Notes under the pieces: generated by a model | What the model saw: only the letters and a program-made list of their open reading frames with translations | What the model was told of the DNA's origin: nothing | Databases searched by the model: none | Assembly: GCA_910579575.1 (NCBI GenBank) | Contig: CAJTUM010000007.1 | Coordinates: forward strand, 1-64,000 | DNA: 64,000 nt | Source of the DNA: an uncultured Eubacteriales bacterium | Lineage (GTDB): Bacteria > Bacillota > Clostridia > Oscillospirales > Butyricicoccaceae | Direction of reading: 5' to 3' | Translations under genes and position numbers: made by a program | Shown: positions 34,684 to 43,706 of the stretch, piece after piece | Layout: every line of letters begins with the position of its first letter | Numbering within the stretch: the stretch's first letter is position 1

Positions 34684-35610
34684 ATGAGTGAAGAAAAGAA
34701 AAAGATCGACCCCCAGCCAGAGGCTGCTCCCACAGGCGAAATCGGGCTGGAATCCCTTCCTGTCACCACCTATTGGTCCGACGTGGTTCGCCGGTTCTGC
34801 AAAAATAAAATCGCCGTTGTGGGCTTGGTTATGCTGCTGATTATCGTGGTTCTGTGCGCCGGCGCGCCGCTTTTCACCAAATATGACCCAGTGCTGGATA
34901 TGGACCTGGCAAACCTGCTCCAGCCCCCCGGCGCCGAAGGGCATTTGCTGGGTACCGACGACCTGGGCCGGGATATCTGGTGCCGCTTGCTCTATGGCGG
35001 CAGAACCTCTGTGCTCACCGGCCTGATTGTGGCGCTGATTACCGCCGTGGTGGGCGTGGGAATCGGCTTGGTCAGCGGCTATTTCGGCGGCGTTGTGGAA
35101 ACGCTGCTCATGCGCTTTACCGATATCATGCTGTCTTTCCCCTTCCTGATTGTGGCCATCGCCATTATGGCGGCCCTGGGCTCCAGCCAGCGAAATATCA
35201 TCCTGGCTTTGGCCATTGTGGGCTGGCCCCGGTTCGCCCGCCTGACAAGAGGGCAGGTGTTGGCTGTCAAGCAATCGGAATATGTGGAATCGGCCCGAGT
35301 GGCCGGCTTTGGCAATCTGCGCATTATCCTCAACCATATCCTGCCCAACTGCATGGGCCCCATCATCATCCAGGCCACCCTGGCCGTGGGCGGCGCCATT
35401 CTTTCGGCGGCCAGCCTGACGTATCTGGGCCTGGGCGCCGACGCGGCTGCGCCAGACTGGGGCATTATGCTCAGCCAGGGCCGGAATTACTTGCAGCTGG
35501 CTCCTTACCTGACCACAATCCCCGGCATCGCCATTTCCGTCACCGTGCTGGCCATGAACTGGATCGGCGACGGCCTGCGCGACGCCTTTGACCCCAAGAT
35601 GAGAAAGTAG
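34684..35610 (+). CDS. ABC transporter permease, DppC-like
   Basis: A 308-residue permease, DppC half: an N-terminal cytoplasmic segment, first membrane helix at about 42-62, the external loop with LLGTDDLGRDIWCRLLYGGRTSV, and an EAA loop SEYVESARVAGFGNLRIILNHILPNCMGP near 198-225. The ATG at 34684 with AAGGAGG upstream is used; a frame running back to 34096 overlaps dppB and is not coding. It ends eight bases before the ATPase start. Confidence 0.94.
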   Translation: MSEEKKKIDPQPEAAPTGEIGLESLPVTTYWSDVVRRFCKNKIAVVGLVMLLIIVVLCAGAPLFTKYDPVLDMDLANLLQPPGAEGHLLGTDDLGRDIWCRLLYGGRTSVLTGLIVALITAVVGVGIGLVSGYFGGVVETLLMRFTDIMLSFPFLIVAIAIMAALGSSQRNIILALAIVGWPRFARLTRGQVLAVKQSEYVESARVAGFGNLRIILNHILPNCMGPIIIQATLAVGGAILSAASLTYLGLGADAAAPDWGIMLSQGRNYLQLAPYLTTIPGIAISVTVLAMNWIGDGLRDAFDPKMRK

Positions 35611-35618
35611 GCGGCAAG

Positions 35619-36611
35619 ATGGCAAACGATAAATTTTTGACTGTTGAAAACCTGCGCACCTATTTTGACACCCCCGAGGGCCTGGTGAAATCGGTGGACG
35701 GCGTGTCCTTTTCCATCCGTCGAGGCGAAACTCTGGCGCTGGTGGGGGAAAGCGGCTGCGGCAAAACCGTGACGTCCCTTTCGCTGATTCGCCTGCTGGC
35801 GGACACCGCCCAAGTACAGGCCGACTACATGGAGGTGGACGGCCAGAAAATTCTGGAGCTGACAAAAGACGAGGCGCGAAAGCTGCGGGGCTCCAAAATA
35901 TCCATGATTTTTCAGGAGCCCATGACGTCCCTGAACCCGGTCTATAAGATCGAGCGTCAGCTGGGCGAGGTGTTTCGGCTTCACGAGCCGGGGCTTTCCA
36001 AGCAACAGGTGTTTGAAAAATCCGTGGAGATTCTCAAAAGGGTGGGGGTTCCCAACCCGGCGGAGCGGCTGAAGGTCTATCCCCATCAGCTTTCCGGCGG
36101 TCTGCGCCAGCGGGTGATGATCGCCATTTCCCTGGCTTCCAGCCCCCAAATGCTGATTGCAGACGAGCCCACCACCGCCTTGGACGTGACCATTCAGGCC
36201 CAGATTATCGACCTGCTGAAGGAATTACAGCGGGACATGAATATGTCCATCCTGCTGATTACCCACGATTTCGGCGTGGTTTCCCAGATCGCGGAGCGGG
36301 TGGCGGTGATGTATGCTGGCAAGATTGTGGAGGAGGGGCCGCTGGAGCAGATTTTTGAGGACCCCTGGCATCCTTATACCAAGCTGCTGATTTTGTCCAT
36401 CCCCGGCATTAAGGTGACCAGAGGCGGCCGGCTGGAATCTATTTCTGGCACAGTGCCCAACCCGCTCCATTTCCCAGAGGGGTGCCGATTTGCGCCCCGC
36501 TGCCCCTATGCCATGGAAATCTGCCGCCGGCAGCCGCCGGAGGAGGTCGTCTGCGGCGCCCGGAGAGTGAGCTGTTTTTTGAAGCAGGGGGAAGGTGAAT
36601 CACATGAATGA
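35619..36611 (+). CDS. ABC transporter ATP-binding protein, DppD-like
   Basis: A 330-residue ATPase: Walker A GESGCGKT (about 43), signature LSGGLRQRV (about 155), Walker [12 protein letters not shown] (about 177), switch His in THDFG, and the oligopeptide-transporter C-terminal extension with Cys motifs [20 protein letters not shown] (about 288-307) that may hold an iron-sulfur cluster in relatives. It powers the peptide operon with its partner. Its 3' end overlaps the next gene by eight bases. Confidence 0.94.
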   Translation: MANDKFLTVENLRTYFDTPEGLVKSVDGVSFSIRRGETLALVGESGCGKTVTSLSLIRLLADTAQVQADYMEVDGQKILELTKDEARKLRGSKISMIFQEPMTSLNPVYKIERQLGEVFRLHEPGLSKQQVFEKSVEILKRVGVPNPAERLKVYPHQLSGGLRQRVMIAISLASSPQMLIADEPTTALDVTIQAQIIDLLKELQRDMNMSILLITHDFGVVSQIAERVAVMYAGKIVEEGPLEQIFEDPWHPYTKLLILSIPGIKVTRGGRLESISGTVPNPLHFPEGCRFAPRCPYAMEICRRQPPEEVVCGARRVSCFLKQGEGESHE

Positions 36612-37581
36612 CACAAAATCCATTTTGAAAATCGACGATTTACAGGTCCATTTCCCCATCAAGGCGGGGCTGATGCAGCATACGGTAGGCGTCGTGCGGG
36701 CGGTGGACGGCGTCAGCGTCGATATTCGGCGGGGAGAGACGGTGGGCCTGGTGGGCGAAAGCGGCTGCGGCAAAACCACCATCGGCCGGGCCATCGTGCG
36801 GCTCAACCAGCCCACCGGCGGAAGGATTGTCTTTGACGAAAAGGAGGATATTCTGAAGCTGAAGGGCGGCGAACTGCGGCAGCTGCGTAAAAAATTGCAG
36901 ATTATTTTCCAAGACCCTTATTCCTCGCTGAACCCTCGGCAGACGGTGAAGCGGCTGATCAGCGAGGCGCTGACCGTGCAGATGGGCATGACCCAATCGC
37001 AAGCCTTTGAAAAAACAGCCGAGCTGCTGACCGCCGTGGGCCTGAGTCCAGTGTACGCCCAGCGGTATCCCCACGAATTTTCCGGCGGCCAGCGCCAGCG
37101 GGTGGCGATCGCCAAGGCCATCGCCTTGCAGCCTGAGTTTTTGGTGTGCGACGAAGCGGTTTCCGCGCTGGACGTGTCCATCCAATCCCAGATCATCAAC
37201 CTGCTGATGGATCTGAAGGAGCAGTATGGCAACATGACCTATTTGTTCATCTCCCATGCGCTGAACGTGGTGGAGCATATCTCCGACCGGGTGGCGGTGA
37301 TGTATCTGGGCAAAATCATGGAAACGGCCTCCACAGAGGAGCTGTTCAGCCGCCCGCAGCACCCCTATACCCAGGCTCTGCTTTCCGCCATCCCCATTTT
37401 GTCCGGCCGGAAAAAGCGGGAACGCATTGTGCTCAAGGGCGAAGTGCCCTCTGCGGCCAACGTGCCGCCGGGATGCCGGTTTCATACCCGCTGCCCCTAT
37501 GCCGAGCAGCGCTGTGTTCAGGAAATCCCCGCGCTGCGGGAAATCGCCCCCGGCCATCTGGCCGCCTGCCACAAGATTTAA
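36604..37581 (+). CDS. ABC transporter ATP-binding protein, DppF-like
   Basis: A 325-residue second ATPase: Walker [10 protein letters not shown] (about 48), [14 protein letters not shown], signature FSGGQRQRV (about 160), Walker [12 protein letters not shown] (here Ala replaces the usual Pro after Glu) and the C-terminal Cys motif [14 protein letters not shown]. The ATG at 36604 is chosen over the GTG at 36595 because GGGGGAAGG is better spaced. It is the last gene of the operon; a terminator follows. Confidence 0.94.
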   Translation: MNDTKSILKIDDLQVHFPIKAGLMQHTVGVVRAVDGVSVDIRRGETVGLVGESGCGKTTIGRAIVRLNQPTGGRIVFDEKEDILKLKGGELRQLRKKLQIIFQDPYSSLNPRQTVKRLISEALTVQMGMTQSQAFEKTAELLTAVGLSPVYAQRYPHEFSGGQRQRVAIAKAIALQPEFLVCDEAVSALDVSIQSQIINLLMDLKEQYGNMTYLFISHALNVVEHISDRVAVMYLGKIMETASTEELFSRPQHPYTQALLSAIPILSGRKKRERIVLKGEVPSAANVPPGCRFHTRCPYAEQRCVQEIPALREIAPGHLAACHKI

Positions 37582-37604
37582 GAGGAAAAGCCCGAAACGT
37601 CCTG

Positions 37605-37639
37605 TCCGCCTCCGCCGGTATTGGGCGGGGGCGGATTTT
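37605..37639 (+). terminator. Terminator of the RpiR-linked peptide operon
   Basis: TCCGCCTCCGCC pairs with GGCGGGGGCGGA (37605-37616/37624-37635, one G-U), followed by TTTT. Confidence 0.8.
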
Positions 37640-37678
37640 GCCTAACTTCCGGCCGGCGAAAAATTCACCGACTGTCCA

Positions 37679-37708
37679 TTGACAACCCCCTGGCCGGGCC
37701 GATAGAAT
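37679..37708 (+). promoter_or_regulatory. Promoter of the phosphatase-yhfC pair
   Basis: TTGACA (37679-37684), 18 bp, TAGAAT (37703-37708). Confidence 0.65.
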
Positions 37709-37775
37709 AAGAGAAAAACTCCGCCGGGCCAGAGCCTCTGGATAGAGGCGGGCGGAGCAGAAGAGAGGGACGGCG

Positions 37776-38357
37776 ATGCAAGTTATTTTTATCCGCCATG
37801 GAGAACCAGATCCGGAGCCGGCGGACCGGCGAGGATTCATCGGCATGGGCCGGGATATGGCCCCTTTGACCGCTCTGGGGCGGGAGCAGGCCCGCAGGGC
37901 CGCGGAAGACCCCCGGCTGGCAGGCGCCCAGCTGATTCTTTCCTCCCCTTATACCCGGGCGCTGCAAACGGCGGCGGAAATATCCCGCCGAACCGGCCTG
38001 GAAATCCAGGTGGAGATGGATCTGCACGAAATGATCCCCGACCAGACCTTCCAGGTGAAAGGGGCGGAGGAAAACCATGCGCTTCACCTGGATTTTATTC
38101 GATGTCAGGGGGAGCATCCGGCGGGGGAGAGCCGGAAATGGGAGACCGTTTCCCAGGTCGTGGCCCGCACGCGCCGCGTGCTGGACCGATATCTGGACCT
38201 GGGCTATCGCAAAATCATCGTGGCGGCCCACGGCGGCGTCATCCGCCGGTATACCGGGGCGGTGGATATCGCCTATGCCGAAATCAACGAAGTGGAATAC
38301 AGCCGGGAGTTCCGGTGTTATGGTTGGGTTCAAGCGCCGTCTTTGAGGGAGGAATGA
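37776..38357 (+). CDS. Histidine phosphatase family protein
   Basis: A 193-residue phosphoglycerate-mutase-fold enzyme. The nucleophile is in FIRHGEP (H8), with LSSPYTRALQTA near 50, an acid in LHEM near 86 and the second His in AAHGGVIR near 152. The family ranges from broad phosphatases to phosphosugar mutases; the substrate cannot be inferred. The start has AGAGGGACGG upstream. The yhfC-like gene starts 5 bp after its stop, so they are cotranscribed. Confidence 0.88.
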   Translation: MQVIFIRHGEPDPEPADRRGFIGMGRDMAPLTALGREQARRAAEDPRLAGAQLILSSPYTRALQTAAEISRRTGLEIQVEMDLHEMIPDQTFQVKGAEENHALHLDFIRCQGEHPAGESRKWETVSQVVARTRRVLDRYLDLGYRKIIVAAHGGVIRRYTGAVDIAYAEINEVEYSREFRCYGWVQAPSLREE

Positions 38358-38361
38358 AAGT

Positions 38362-39183
38362 TTGGTCAGCTCCTGGTCCATCGCGGCGATGGTTTTTACG
38401 TTGGCCGCGGCGATTTTCGTGCCGGCGATTCTGTTGGCGGTGCTGTGCGCCGCCAAAATTTTGCCCTGGAAGAGCGCTGTCGCCGGCTTTTTTCTCTATG
38501 CCTTTTTCCAAACCTGCCTGCGCCTGCCTTTGCTGTGGCTGGCTTACCGGGCGCCGGGGCTGCAGCGGCTGGCTTACAGCGCCGCAGGCAGCGCCTGCTT
38601 GATGGCCTTTTCCGCCGCGCTGGCGGAAGCGGGCGCACGGTTGGCGGGCGGCTGGTTTCTGGGCCGGGGCGGCCGGCGGCTGTCCGCGCGGGACGCCTTG
38701 GGCTATGGCATAGGGCATTGCATTGCCGAAACCTTTTTTGTCATGGGGATCGCCAGCTTTACCAACTTGGCTCTGGCCTTCGCCCTGAACAACGCCGGCC
38801 TGGCCGGCTATAGCCAAGCCTTTGGCCAGCAGGCCGCCATAGAGGTGTATCAGACGTTGACCAACACGCCGTCTATCCAGTTTGCTGCTGGCGGCCTGGA
38901 GCGAACCGCCTATCTGCTGATTCAGCCCGGGCTGACGCTGCTGGTTTTTTATGGCTTGCGGGTGGGCCGCAAGCGCTATATCGCCTTGGCGGCGGGCCTT
39001 CATTTTTTGCTGGTTCTGGGGGTGGCGCTGATGCAGCCCCATGGCTTGTGGGCGGGGGAATGCTATATCCTGTTGGCCGCCGGGTTGATTTTCGCCCTGT
39101 GTCAGCCTCTTCTGCGCCGCTATTGGCGGGCTGACCAAGGGAATTTGGACGAAAGAGCCGAGCAAAAGAAAGAAAGCCCCTGA
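38362..39183 (+). CDS. YhfC-family intramembrane protease-like protein
   Basis: A 273-residue polytopic membrane protein with about seven hydrophobic segments. GIGHCIAETFFVMGI near 116 matches the GxGHxxxE motif of the YhfC family, whose His/Glu residues are proposed catalytic ligands of an intramembrane metalloprotease. The start is TTG at 38362 with GGGAGGA eight bases upstream; the nearby ATG at 38354 is out of frame. A hydrophilic tail of about 18 residues ends the protein. Confidence 0.8.
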   Translation: MVSSWSIAAMVFTLAAAIFVPAILLAVLCAAKILPWKSAVAGFFLYAFFQTCLRLPLLWLAYRAPGLQRLAYSAAGSACLMAFSAALAEAGARLAGGWFLGRGGRRLSARDALGYGIGHCIAETFFVMGIASFTNLALAFALNNAGLAGYSQAFGQQAAIEVYQTLTNTPSIQFAAGGLERTAYLLIQPGLTLLVFYGLRVGRKRYIALAAGLHFLLVLGVALMQPHGLWAGECYILLAAGLIFALCQPLLRRYWRADQGNLDERAEQKKESP

Positions 39184-39190
39184 GCGGGCC

Positions 39191-39222
39191 AAAACCGGGG
39201 CTCTCGAGGCCCTGGTTTTTTT
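39191..39222 (+). terminator. Terminator of the yhfC gene
   Basis: AAAACCGGGGC pairs with GCCCTGGTTTT (one G-U) and ends in a T-run. Confidence 0.82.
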
Positions 39223-39276
39223 ATGCTGACGGGAATAAAATCCAAAAAATTCTCCTCTGTCCGGCGGAGAAATTTC

Positions 39277-39306
39277 TTGCCGCACAGGCGGGGTATACGA
39301 TATAAT
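39277..39306 (+). promoter_or_regulatory. Promoter of the FapA-family gene
   Basis: TTGCCG (39277-39282), 18 bp, TATAAT (39301-39306), about 90 bp before the ATG. Confidence 0.68.
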
Positions 39307-39395
39307 ATAGTAACCCGAGTTCTTAGCGAAGAGAGGGTTTGCATCAAAACAGAACCGCGAGGACGGCGGTTTTAGAAAAAGGAGGCGCTGAAGCC

Positions 39396-41126
39396 ATGAA
39401 GATACGCGAGCTGAAGGAAATGATCCGCGCTTGGTGGGACGAAGAAGAGCCGGAAAACCAGGCGGAGGGCACGGCGGAGGAAAGCGCCGACTCGCTGCCG
39501 GATAACTGGAAAAAAGCGCCGGAGGTAGACCCGCTGAGGCCGCCTGCGAAAGAGGAAGAACATGTAATTAAGCTGCCGGCGGACCATCCGCTGAATCGGC
39601 TGCACGCCTTGCGCACAAGCGAAAAAAAGGGAAAGATACCCGCGCCCCGCATTTGTTTGGATGAAGAGGGGGTTTTGCCAGAGGGCTTGGCCAAAAAGGA
39701 AATGGCCCGCCTGCGGCAGGCCCTTACCGCCGCCAGCCTTTCTCGGCTGAACAAGGCGAAGCCCCGGAAGGACAATCCGCCTCCAGACTTGGACGCGGAG
39801 CTCTGGTTTTATCTTTCCGCCGACAAGCTGGCGGCCTGGATGCTGGTGTTTCCGCCGGCGGGCGTCGGCCAGCAAATCAACCGGGATATGATTTACCGGG
39901 GGCTCAAGGCCAAAGGAATCTCCTATGGCGTCAATGAAACCCTGGCGGACCGGCTGTCTCGGAATGAGCATCGGTATTGCACGCTGTATGTGATCGCCGT
40001 GGGCAAGCCTGCCTTTGACGGCAAGAACGGCAATATTGTCGACGCCTTTCCCCGCGGTGCCCAGCACTTTCTGGAGGTGGACGAATACGATCAGGCGGAT
40101 TATACCAATCTGAATTGGATTCAGAATGTGGCCGAGGGAGACGAAATCTGCCGGCTGATTCTGCCGACAGAGGGCGAGCCGGGGGTGAATGTGCTCAATC
40201 AGCCGATTCCCGCCAAAAGCGGCAAGGCGGCGATTTTGCCCAAAGGCCGCAACACCGAAATCAGCGAGGACGGAACCCGGCTGGTGGCCAGTATGCCAGG
40301 CCATGTGGAATTTACCAACCGGGCTTTTCATGTGAAGCCTGTGCTGGAAATCGGCGAAAATGTGGATTTTTCCACCGGAGACATCAAGTTTTTGGGCGAC
40401 GTTCATGTCCATGGCGACGTGTGCAGCGGCTTCATCGTCCGGGCCCAGGGCAACGTCCAGGTAGACGGCGTCATCGAGGCGGGCAGCACGGTGGAGGCCG
40501 GCGGCGACTTGATGGTGACCAAAGGCATTTTGGGCGACGGCGAGACGATTATCCGGGGGCGGCGAGGCGTATTCGCCAAATATATGGAGGGCGTTATCGC
40601 GTATGTCCGGGAAAACCTGCAAACCGATTGCCTTGTCAACTGCGAAGTGTATTGCGACGGCGACGTTCAGGTGGAATCCGGCCGAGGGACCATCATCGGC
40701 GGCCAGGTCTGGGCGGCCCAAAAGGTTTCCGCTCGGGTGGTGGGCGCCAAATCCGAATGCCGCACTACCGTGACCTTGGGGGGCCAGCCCTGCGCCACAG
40801 CCGAGCGAAAACACCTGCTGGAGGAAATTGAGGAGCTGGAAAAAGAGCTGGAGAAGGCGGAAAACCAGCTGGACAGCCCCACTCGGTCCGCCAAGCTCAG
40901 CCGCAGCAAAGTGCGCCTGCCGGCGGCCAAGCTCAAGCTGGACCAGCTGGAAAAAGAGCTGGAGGAATACGAAGACGACAACGAGGAAAACGACCGCCGC
41001 CGCCTGGAATGCGGCATCGCATACCCAGGCACAGAAATCATCATCGACGAAGAGCGCATGATCCTGCGTCAGGAAAAGCGCCAGTGCATCGCAAAATTGC
41101 TGCTTGGCGAAATTATATTGATGTAG
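39396..41126 (+). CDS. FapA family (DUF342) protein
   Basis: A 576-residue cytoplasmic protein. After an acidic N-terminal region (1-120), residues of about 130-480 form the DUF342/FapA body: a globular part, then a right-handed beta-helix with repeating GD/DV strands (VDFSTGDIKFLGDVHVHGDVCSG, AQGNVQVDGVIEAGSTVEAGGDLMVTKGI). The C-terminal 100 residues are a strong coiled coil (LLEEIEELEKELEKAENQL). In Vibrio, FapA relatives regulate flagellar secretion; in Firmicutes the role is unknown. The ATG at 39396 follows AAAAAGGAGG. It is single-gene, with its own promoter and terminator. Confidence 0.9.
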   Translation: MKIRELKEMIRAWWDEEEPENQAEGTAEESADSLPDNWKKAPEVDPLRPPAKEEEHVIKLPADHPLNRLHALRTSEKKGKIPAPRICLDEEGVLPEGLAKKEMARLRQALTAASLSRLNKAKPRKDNPPPDLDAELWFYLSADKLAAWMLVFPPAGVGQQINRDMIYRGLKAKGISYGVNETLADRLSRNEHRYCTLYVIAVGKPAFDGKNGNIVDAFPRGAQHFLEVDEYDQADYTNLNWIQNVAEGDEICRLILPTEGEPGVNVLNQPIPAKSGKAAILPKGRNTEISEDGTRLVASMPGHVEFTNRAFHVKPVLEIGENVDFSTGDIKFLGDVHVHGDVCSGFIVRAQGNVQVDGVIEAGSTVEAGGDLMVTKGILGDGETIIRGRRGVFAKYMEGVIAYVRENLQTDCLVNCEVYCDGDVQVESGRGTIIGGQVWAAQKVSARVVGAKSECRTTVTLGGQPCATAERKHLLEEIEELEKELEKAENQLDSPTRSAKLSRSKVRLPAAKLKLDQLEKELEEYEDDNEENDRRRLECGIAYPGTEIIIDEERMILRQEKRQCIAKLLLGEIILM

Positions 41127-41159
41127 CTGTTTCGTCGGTTTTTCTCCGTATCTCAAAAA

Positions 41160-41190
41160 AAATAATCCCCCAGTTGGGGGATTATTTTTT
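41160..41190. terminator. Bidirectional intrinsic terminator
   Basis: AATAATCCCCC / GGGGGATTATT with loop AGTT, A-run on one side and T-run on the other. It overlaps the stop of the convergent small HTH gene. Confidence 0.9.
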
Positions 41191-41382
41191 TGCTTTTTTG
41201 GCCTGTTTTCGCGGCAAAGGGCGAGGCGCCTCCACAGGGATTTGCCAGGGATAACCTTTTTTCTCCTGCACGGCGCCCTTGACTTTGCCTTGGCGGCACA
41301 GCTTGTTTAGAACGCTGGGCAAAATGCCCCATTGCGCGGTCGCCTCTCGCGTGGTCATATAACGTTTCGGAGCTTCCTCCAT
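41182..41382 (-). CDS. Small helix-turn-helix (excisionase/MerR-like) protein
   Basis: A 66-residue protein: MTTREATAQWGILPSVLNKLCRQGKVKGAVQEKKGYPWQIP has the short winged-helix pattern of excisionase-like DNA-binding proteins (helix, turn, recognition helix, then a P-W wing). The tail is basic. CAGGAGGCG precedes the ATG at 41382. It is divergent from an XRE-type gene. There is no integrase nearby, so the phage-type role is not supported. Confidence 0.78.
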   Translation of the reverse strand: MEEAPKRYMTTREATAQWGILPSVLNKLCRQGKVKGAVQEKKGYPWQIPVEAPRPLPRKQAKKAKK

Positions 41383-41457
41383 TTTTACGCCTCCTGATTT
41401 TTTTGAAATAGGGAATTAAAATATAGATTATGAAGATAATATATCTTTATTTTCGAC

Positions 41458-41490
41458 TTGTCAAGCGATACGACCGCTTAAATGCGACAA
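41458..41490. promoter_or_regulatory. Nested dyad between divergent HTH genes
   Basis: TTGTC-AAGCG...CGCTT...GACAA (41458-41467 and 41475-41490) forms two nested inverted arms 55 bp ahead of the XRE gene. It could be an operator; there is no independent support. The surrounding 41383-41544 sequence is AT-rich. Confidence 0.35.
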
Positions 41491-41544
41491 AAACGAAAAA
41501 GCAAAGATTTATACTATCTAAGTAACAAAGGGGGAGGGCGATTT

Positions 41545-41874
41545 ATGGAGGAATATTTGGATTATTTGACATGGGTTGCCCGGCGAATTGAAGAGCTTCG
41601 CATACAAAAGGGCGTCTCGGCAAGAGAGATGAGCTTGGCGTTGGGGCAGAGCACAGGATATATCAACAAAATTGAAAGCGGTCGGGCGCTGCCCTCTATT
41701 CCTGTGCTGATTTATATTTGTGAGTATTTCGATATCACGCCCCAGGAATTTTTCAACGTCGAATCCCCTGCGCCTCAGCGGAGCAAGGAGCTTCTGCGGG
41801 AGATTGAAAAGCTAAACGCGGTGCAGATCGATCATTTGATGCTGATTGTCAAAGATATCTTGGGCAAAAAATAA
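41545..41874 (+). CDS. XRE-family transcriptional regulator
   Basis: A 109-residue regulator: VARRIEELRIQKGVSAREMSLALGQSTGYINKIESGRALPSIPVLIYICEYFDITPQEFF is a complete Cro/C1-type HTH (about 10-65). A C-terminal helix pair (KELLREIEKLNAVQIDHLMLIVKDIL) probably dimerises. The ATG at 41545 follows GGGGAGGG. It is followed immediately by a terminator. Confidence 0.9.
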   Translation: MEEYLDYLTWVARRIEELRIQKGVSAREMSLALGQSTGYINKIESGRALPSIPVLIYICEYFDITPQEFFNVESPAPQRSKELLREIEKLNAVQIDHLMLIVKDILGKK

Positions 41875-41911
41875 AGCCGCCGAGCGCAGCAGCGCCCCGG
41901 CGGCTTTTGGT
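41873..41911 (+). terminator. Terminator of the XRE gene
   Basis: AAAGCCGCCGAGCGC pairs with GCGCCCCGGCGGCTTT, with loop AGCA and a following T-rich stretch. Confidence 0.82.
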
Positions 41912-41974
41912 TTCGATTTGTCGGCTGCCCGCGGCCATAACTGCCGTAGATACCGCTTGTTTGTGTTGAAGCAT

Positions 41975-42008
41975 AGAAAAAGAGAGACGCCAAACGTCTC
42001 TCTTTTCT
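41975..42008 (-). terminator. Terminator of tRNA-Ala
   Basis: On the minus strand a 14-bp stem (AGAAAAGAGAGACG / CGTCTCTCTTTTTCT) directly follows the encoded CCA. Confidence 0.82.
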
Positions 42009-42084
<76 letters not shown>

Positions 42085-42227
42085 ATATGGTCCGGCAGCT
42101 CAGGGCTTTCTGCAGCGCCCTGACTCCCGGTATGTCGCCGTCTCTTGACTGCTCACTTATCATACCACAGGGGATAACGGTTGTCAACGGTTTTTTGAAA
42201 AATTCTGAGGAAATTTTTTAGGCTGAA

Positions 42228-42422
42228 TCAGAGCTGCATAACAAAGGCTTTGACGTCTTCCAGCTCTTTGGTCAGCGGCACGCTGATGACTTTGGAAAGG
42301 GCTTGGTTCAGCTCTTGGTATTGGTTTCCTGTGGTTTCCAAGGGTTCGAAACGATGGGCCTTCAGCCGCTGAATCCGGCTGTCCAGCTCTTGGATAATTT
42401 CATTTTTGATGGTTTGAGACAT
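42228..42422 (-). CDS. Small hypothetical helical protein
   Basis: A 64-residue protein, MSQTIKNEIIQELDSRIQRLKAHRFEP..., mostly helical and charged, with no membrane segment. The ribosome site AAGGAGG sits seven bases before the ATG at 42422, which supports real translation. No family is recognised. It is divergent from the methionine T-box leader. Confidence 0.65.
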   Translation of the reverse strand: MSQTIKNEIIQELDSRIQRLKAHRFEPLETTGNQYQELNQALSKVISVPLTKELEDVKAFVMQL

Positions 42423-42619
42423 GGGTTTTCCTCCTTGCGCGTTGTGCATTCAGTATGCCCTGGAATGAGCGGAATATGCCTGCAAACGCATTGCGGCGGC
42501 CATGAAATTGGTGAAAAAGACGAAAGCAATGCGAAAAATAAAATAAATTTTATGCAAAATTTACTCTTTACAACGGGCGAAAAGAGGCGTAAACTGAAAA
42601 GCAAGTTCACAGCGAGAAA

Positions 42620-42930
42620 GACAGCGAAGAGAAGAGTAAGCGCAAGAAGCCTTTTACAGAGAGCCCGGGCAGCTGAAAACGGGCAAAGAGCGGCGGCGCC
42701 GAACATGGTCTTGGAGTCGCGCCCCGAGCGGAGGTTCCGTCAGGCGGCGACGGGTTTGCCCGTTACAGCAATAGAGTATCGGTTTCCCTGGCGTTCGGTT
42801 GGGGCCGCCCGTACTTGAAAAGGCGTCTGGCCGCGAGGCCGGCGCGAAGTAAGGTGGTAACGCGGAAGTTTTTGCAGGCTCCCGCCCTTACAGGCAATTT
42901 GTCTGGATGGGCGAGGGCTTTTTTTGCGTC
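42620..42930 (+). promoter_or_regulatory. T-box riboswitch, methionine-specific by specifier and context
   Basis: The leader has stem I landmarks: AGCGAAGAGAAGAGTAAG, AGAGAG, and GAAC-ATG-G (ATG at 42704-42706, the proposed specifier codon). The T-box proper, AAGTAAGGTGGTAACGCGG, is at 42847-42865 and would pair with uncharged tRNA CCA. A terminator hairpin (GCTCCCGCCC with GGGCGAGGGC) ends in a run of seven T at about 42920-42926. Uncharged tRNA-Met should switch on metNIQ. The sequence from 42450 to 42619 is AT-rich, with no certain promoter. Confidence 0.9.
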
Positions 42931-42962
42931 CGTCCGGCGAGCAATCGGAGGAGGGACGAGAG

Positions 42963-43706
42963 ATGATCTCAGTACAGAATGTGACGAAAATTTTTGAAAC
43001 CAAAGAGGGCCGGGTAGAGGCTTTGCGCAATGTGTCGCTGGAGGTGGGCGACGGGGAAATCTGCGGCGTCATCGGCGCCAGCGGCGCGGGGAAAAGCACG
43101 CTGCTGCGGTGCATGGCTCTGCTGGATCAGCCCACTCAGGGAGAGGTGGCTGTGGACGGCGTCTGCTGCGCGGGGCTGAGCCGGGCCCAGACGCTGGCCT
43201 TGCGCCGGCAGATCGGCGTGGTCTTTCAAGGATACGGTCTGTTGGCCCAGCGAACGGCGGCGCAAAATGTGACGCTGCCCTTGGAGCTGACGCAAACGCC
43301 CAAAAAACAGGCCCAAGCCCGGGCGGAGCAGCTGCTGGAGGCGGTGGGTCTGGCGGATAAGGCCCGGGCGTATCCCAGCCAGCTTTCCGGCGGCCAGCGC
43401 CAGCGGGTGGCCATCGTCCGCGCTTTGGCCGCCAACCCCAAGGCCCTGCTTTGCGACGAGCCCACCAGCGCTCTGGACCCCTTGAGCGCCCAGGCCGTCC
43501 TGGAGCTGCTGCAAGGGCTCAACCGGCAGTTTGGCGTGACCATCGTCATCATCACCCATCAGCTCCAGGCGGTTCGGGCCCTTTGCCGCCGGGCGGCGGT
43601 GATCGACCAAGGGGAGTTTGCGGAACAGGGGGAGACGGAGCAGATTTTTACAGCGCCCCGCAGCCCTGTCACCCAAAGGCTGTTGGCGGAGGCGAAGCTG
43701 GCATGA
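42963..43706 (+). CDS. metN: Methionine ABC transporter ATP-binding protein
   Basis: A 247-residue ATPase: Walker A GASGAGKST (about 39), signature LSGGQRQRV (about 139), Walker B LLCDEPTSALDP (about 161), switch H in THQLQ. It lacks the C-terminal NIL domain of about 90 residues with which classical MetN senses internal methionine. GGAGGAGGG precedes the ATG. It overlaps metI by four bases (ATGA). The T-box, MetI and lipoprotein support methionine import. Confidence 0.9.
   Translation: MISVQNVTKIFETKEGRVEALRNVSLEVGDGEICGVIGASGAGKSTLLRCMALLDQPTQGEVAVDGVCCAGLSRAQTLALRRQIGVVFQGYGLLAQRTAAQNVTLPLELTQTPKKQAQARAEQLLEAVGLADKARAYPSQLSGGQRQRVAIVRALAANPKALLCDEPTSALDPLSAQAVLELLQGLNRQFGVTIVIITHQLQAVRALCRRAAVIDQGEFAEQGETEQIFTAPRSPVTQRLLAEAKLA

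Noticed and set aside
41182..41382. Excisionase of an integrated element
   Set aside because: No integrase, attachment repeats or phage genes are seen around it, so only a general HTH assignment is kept.
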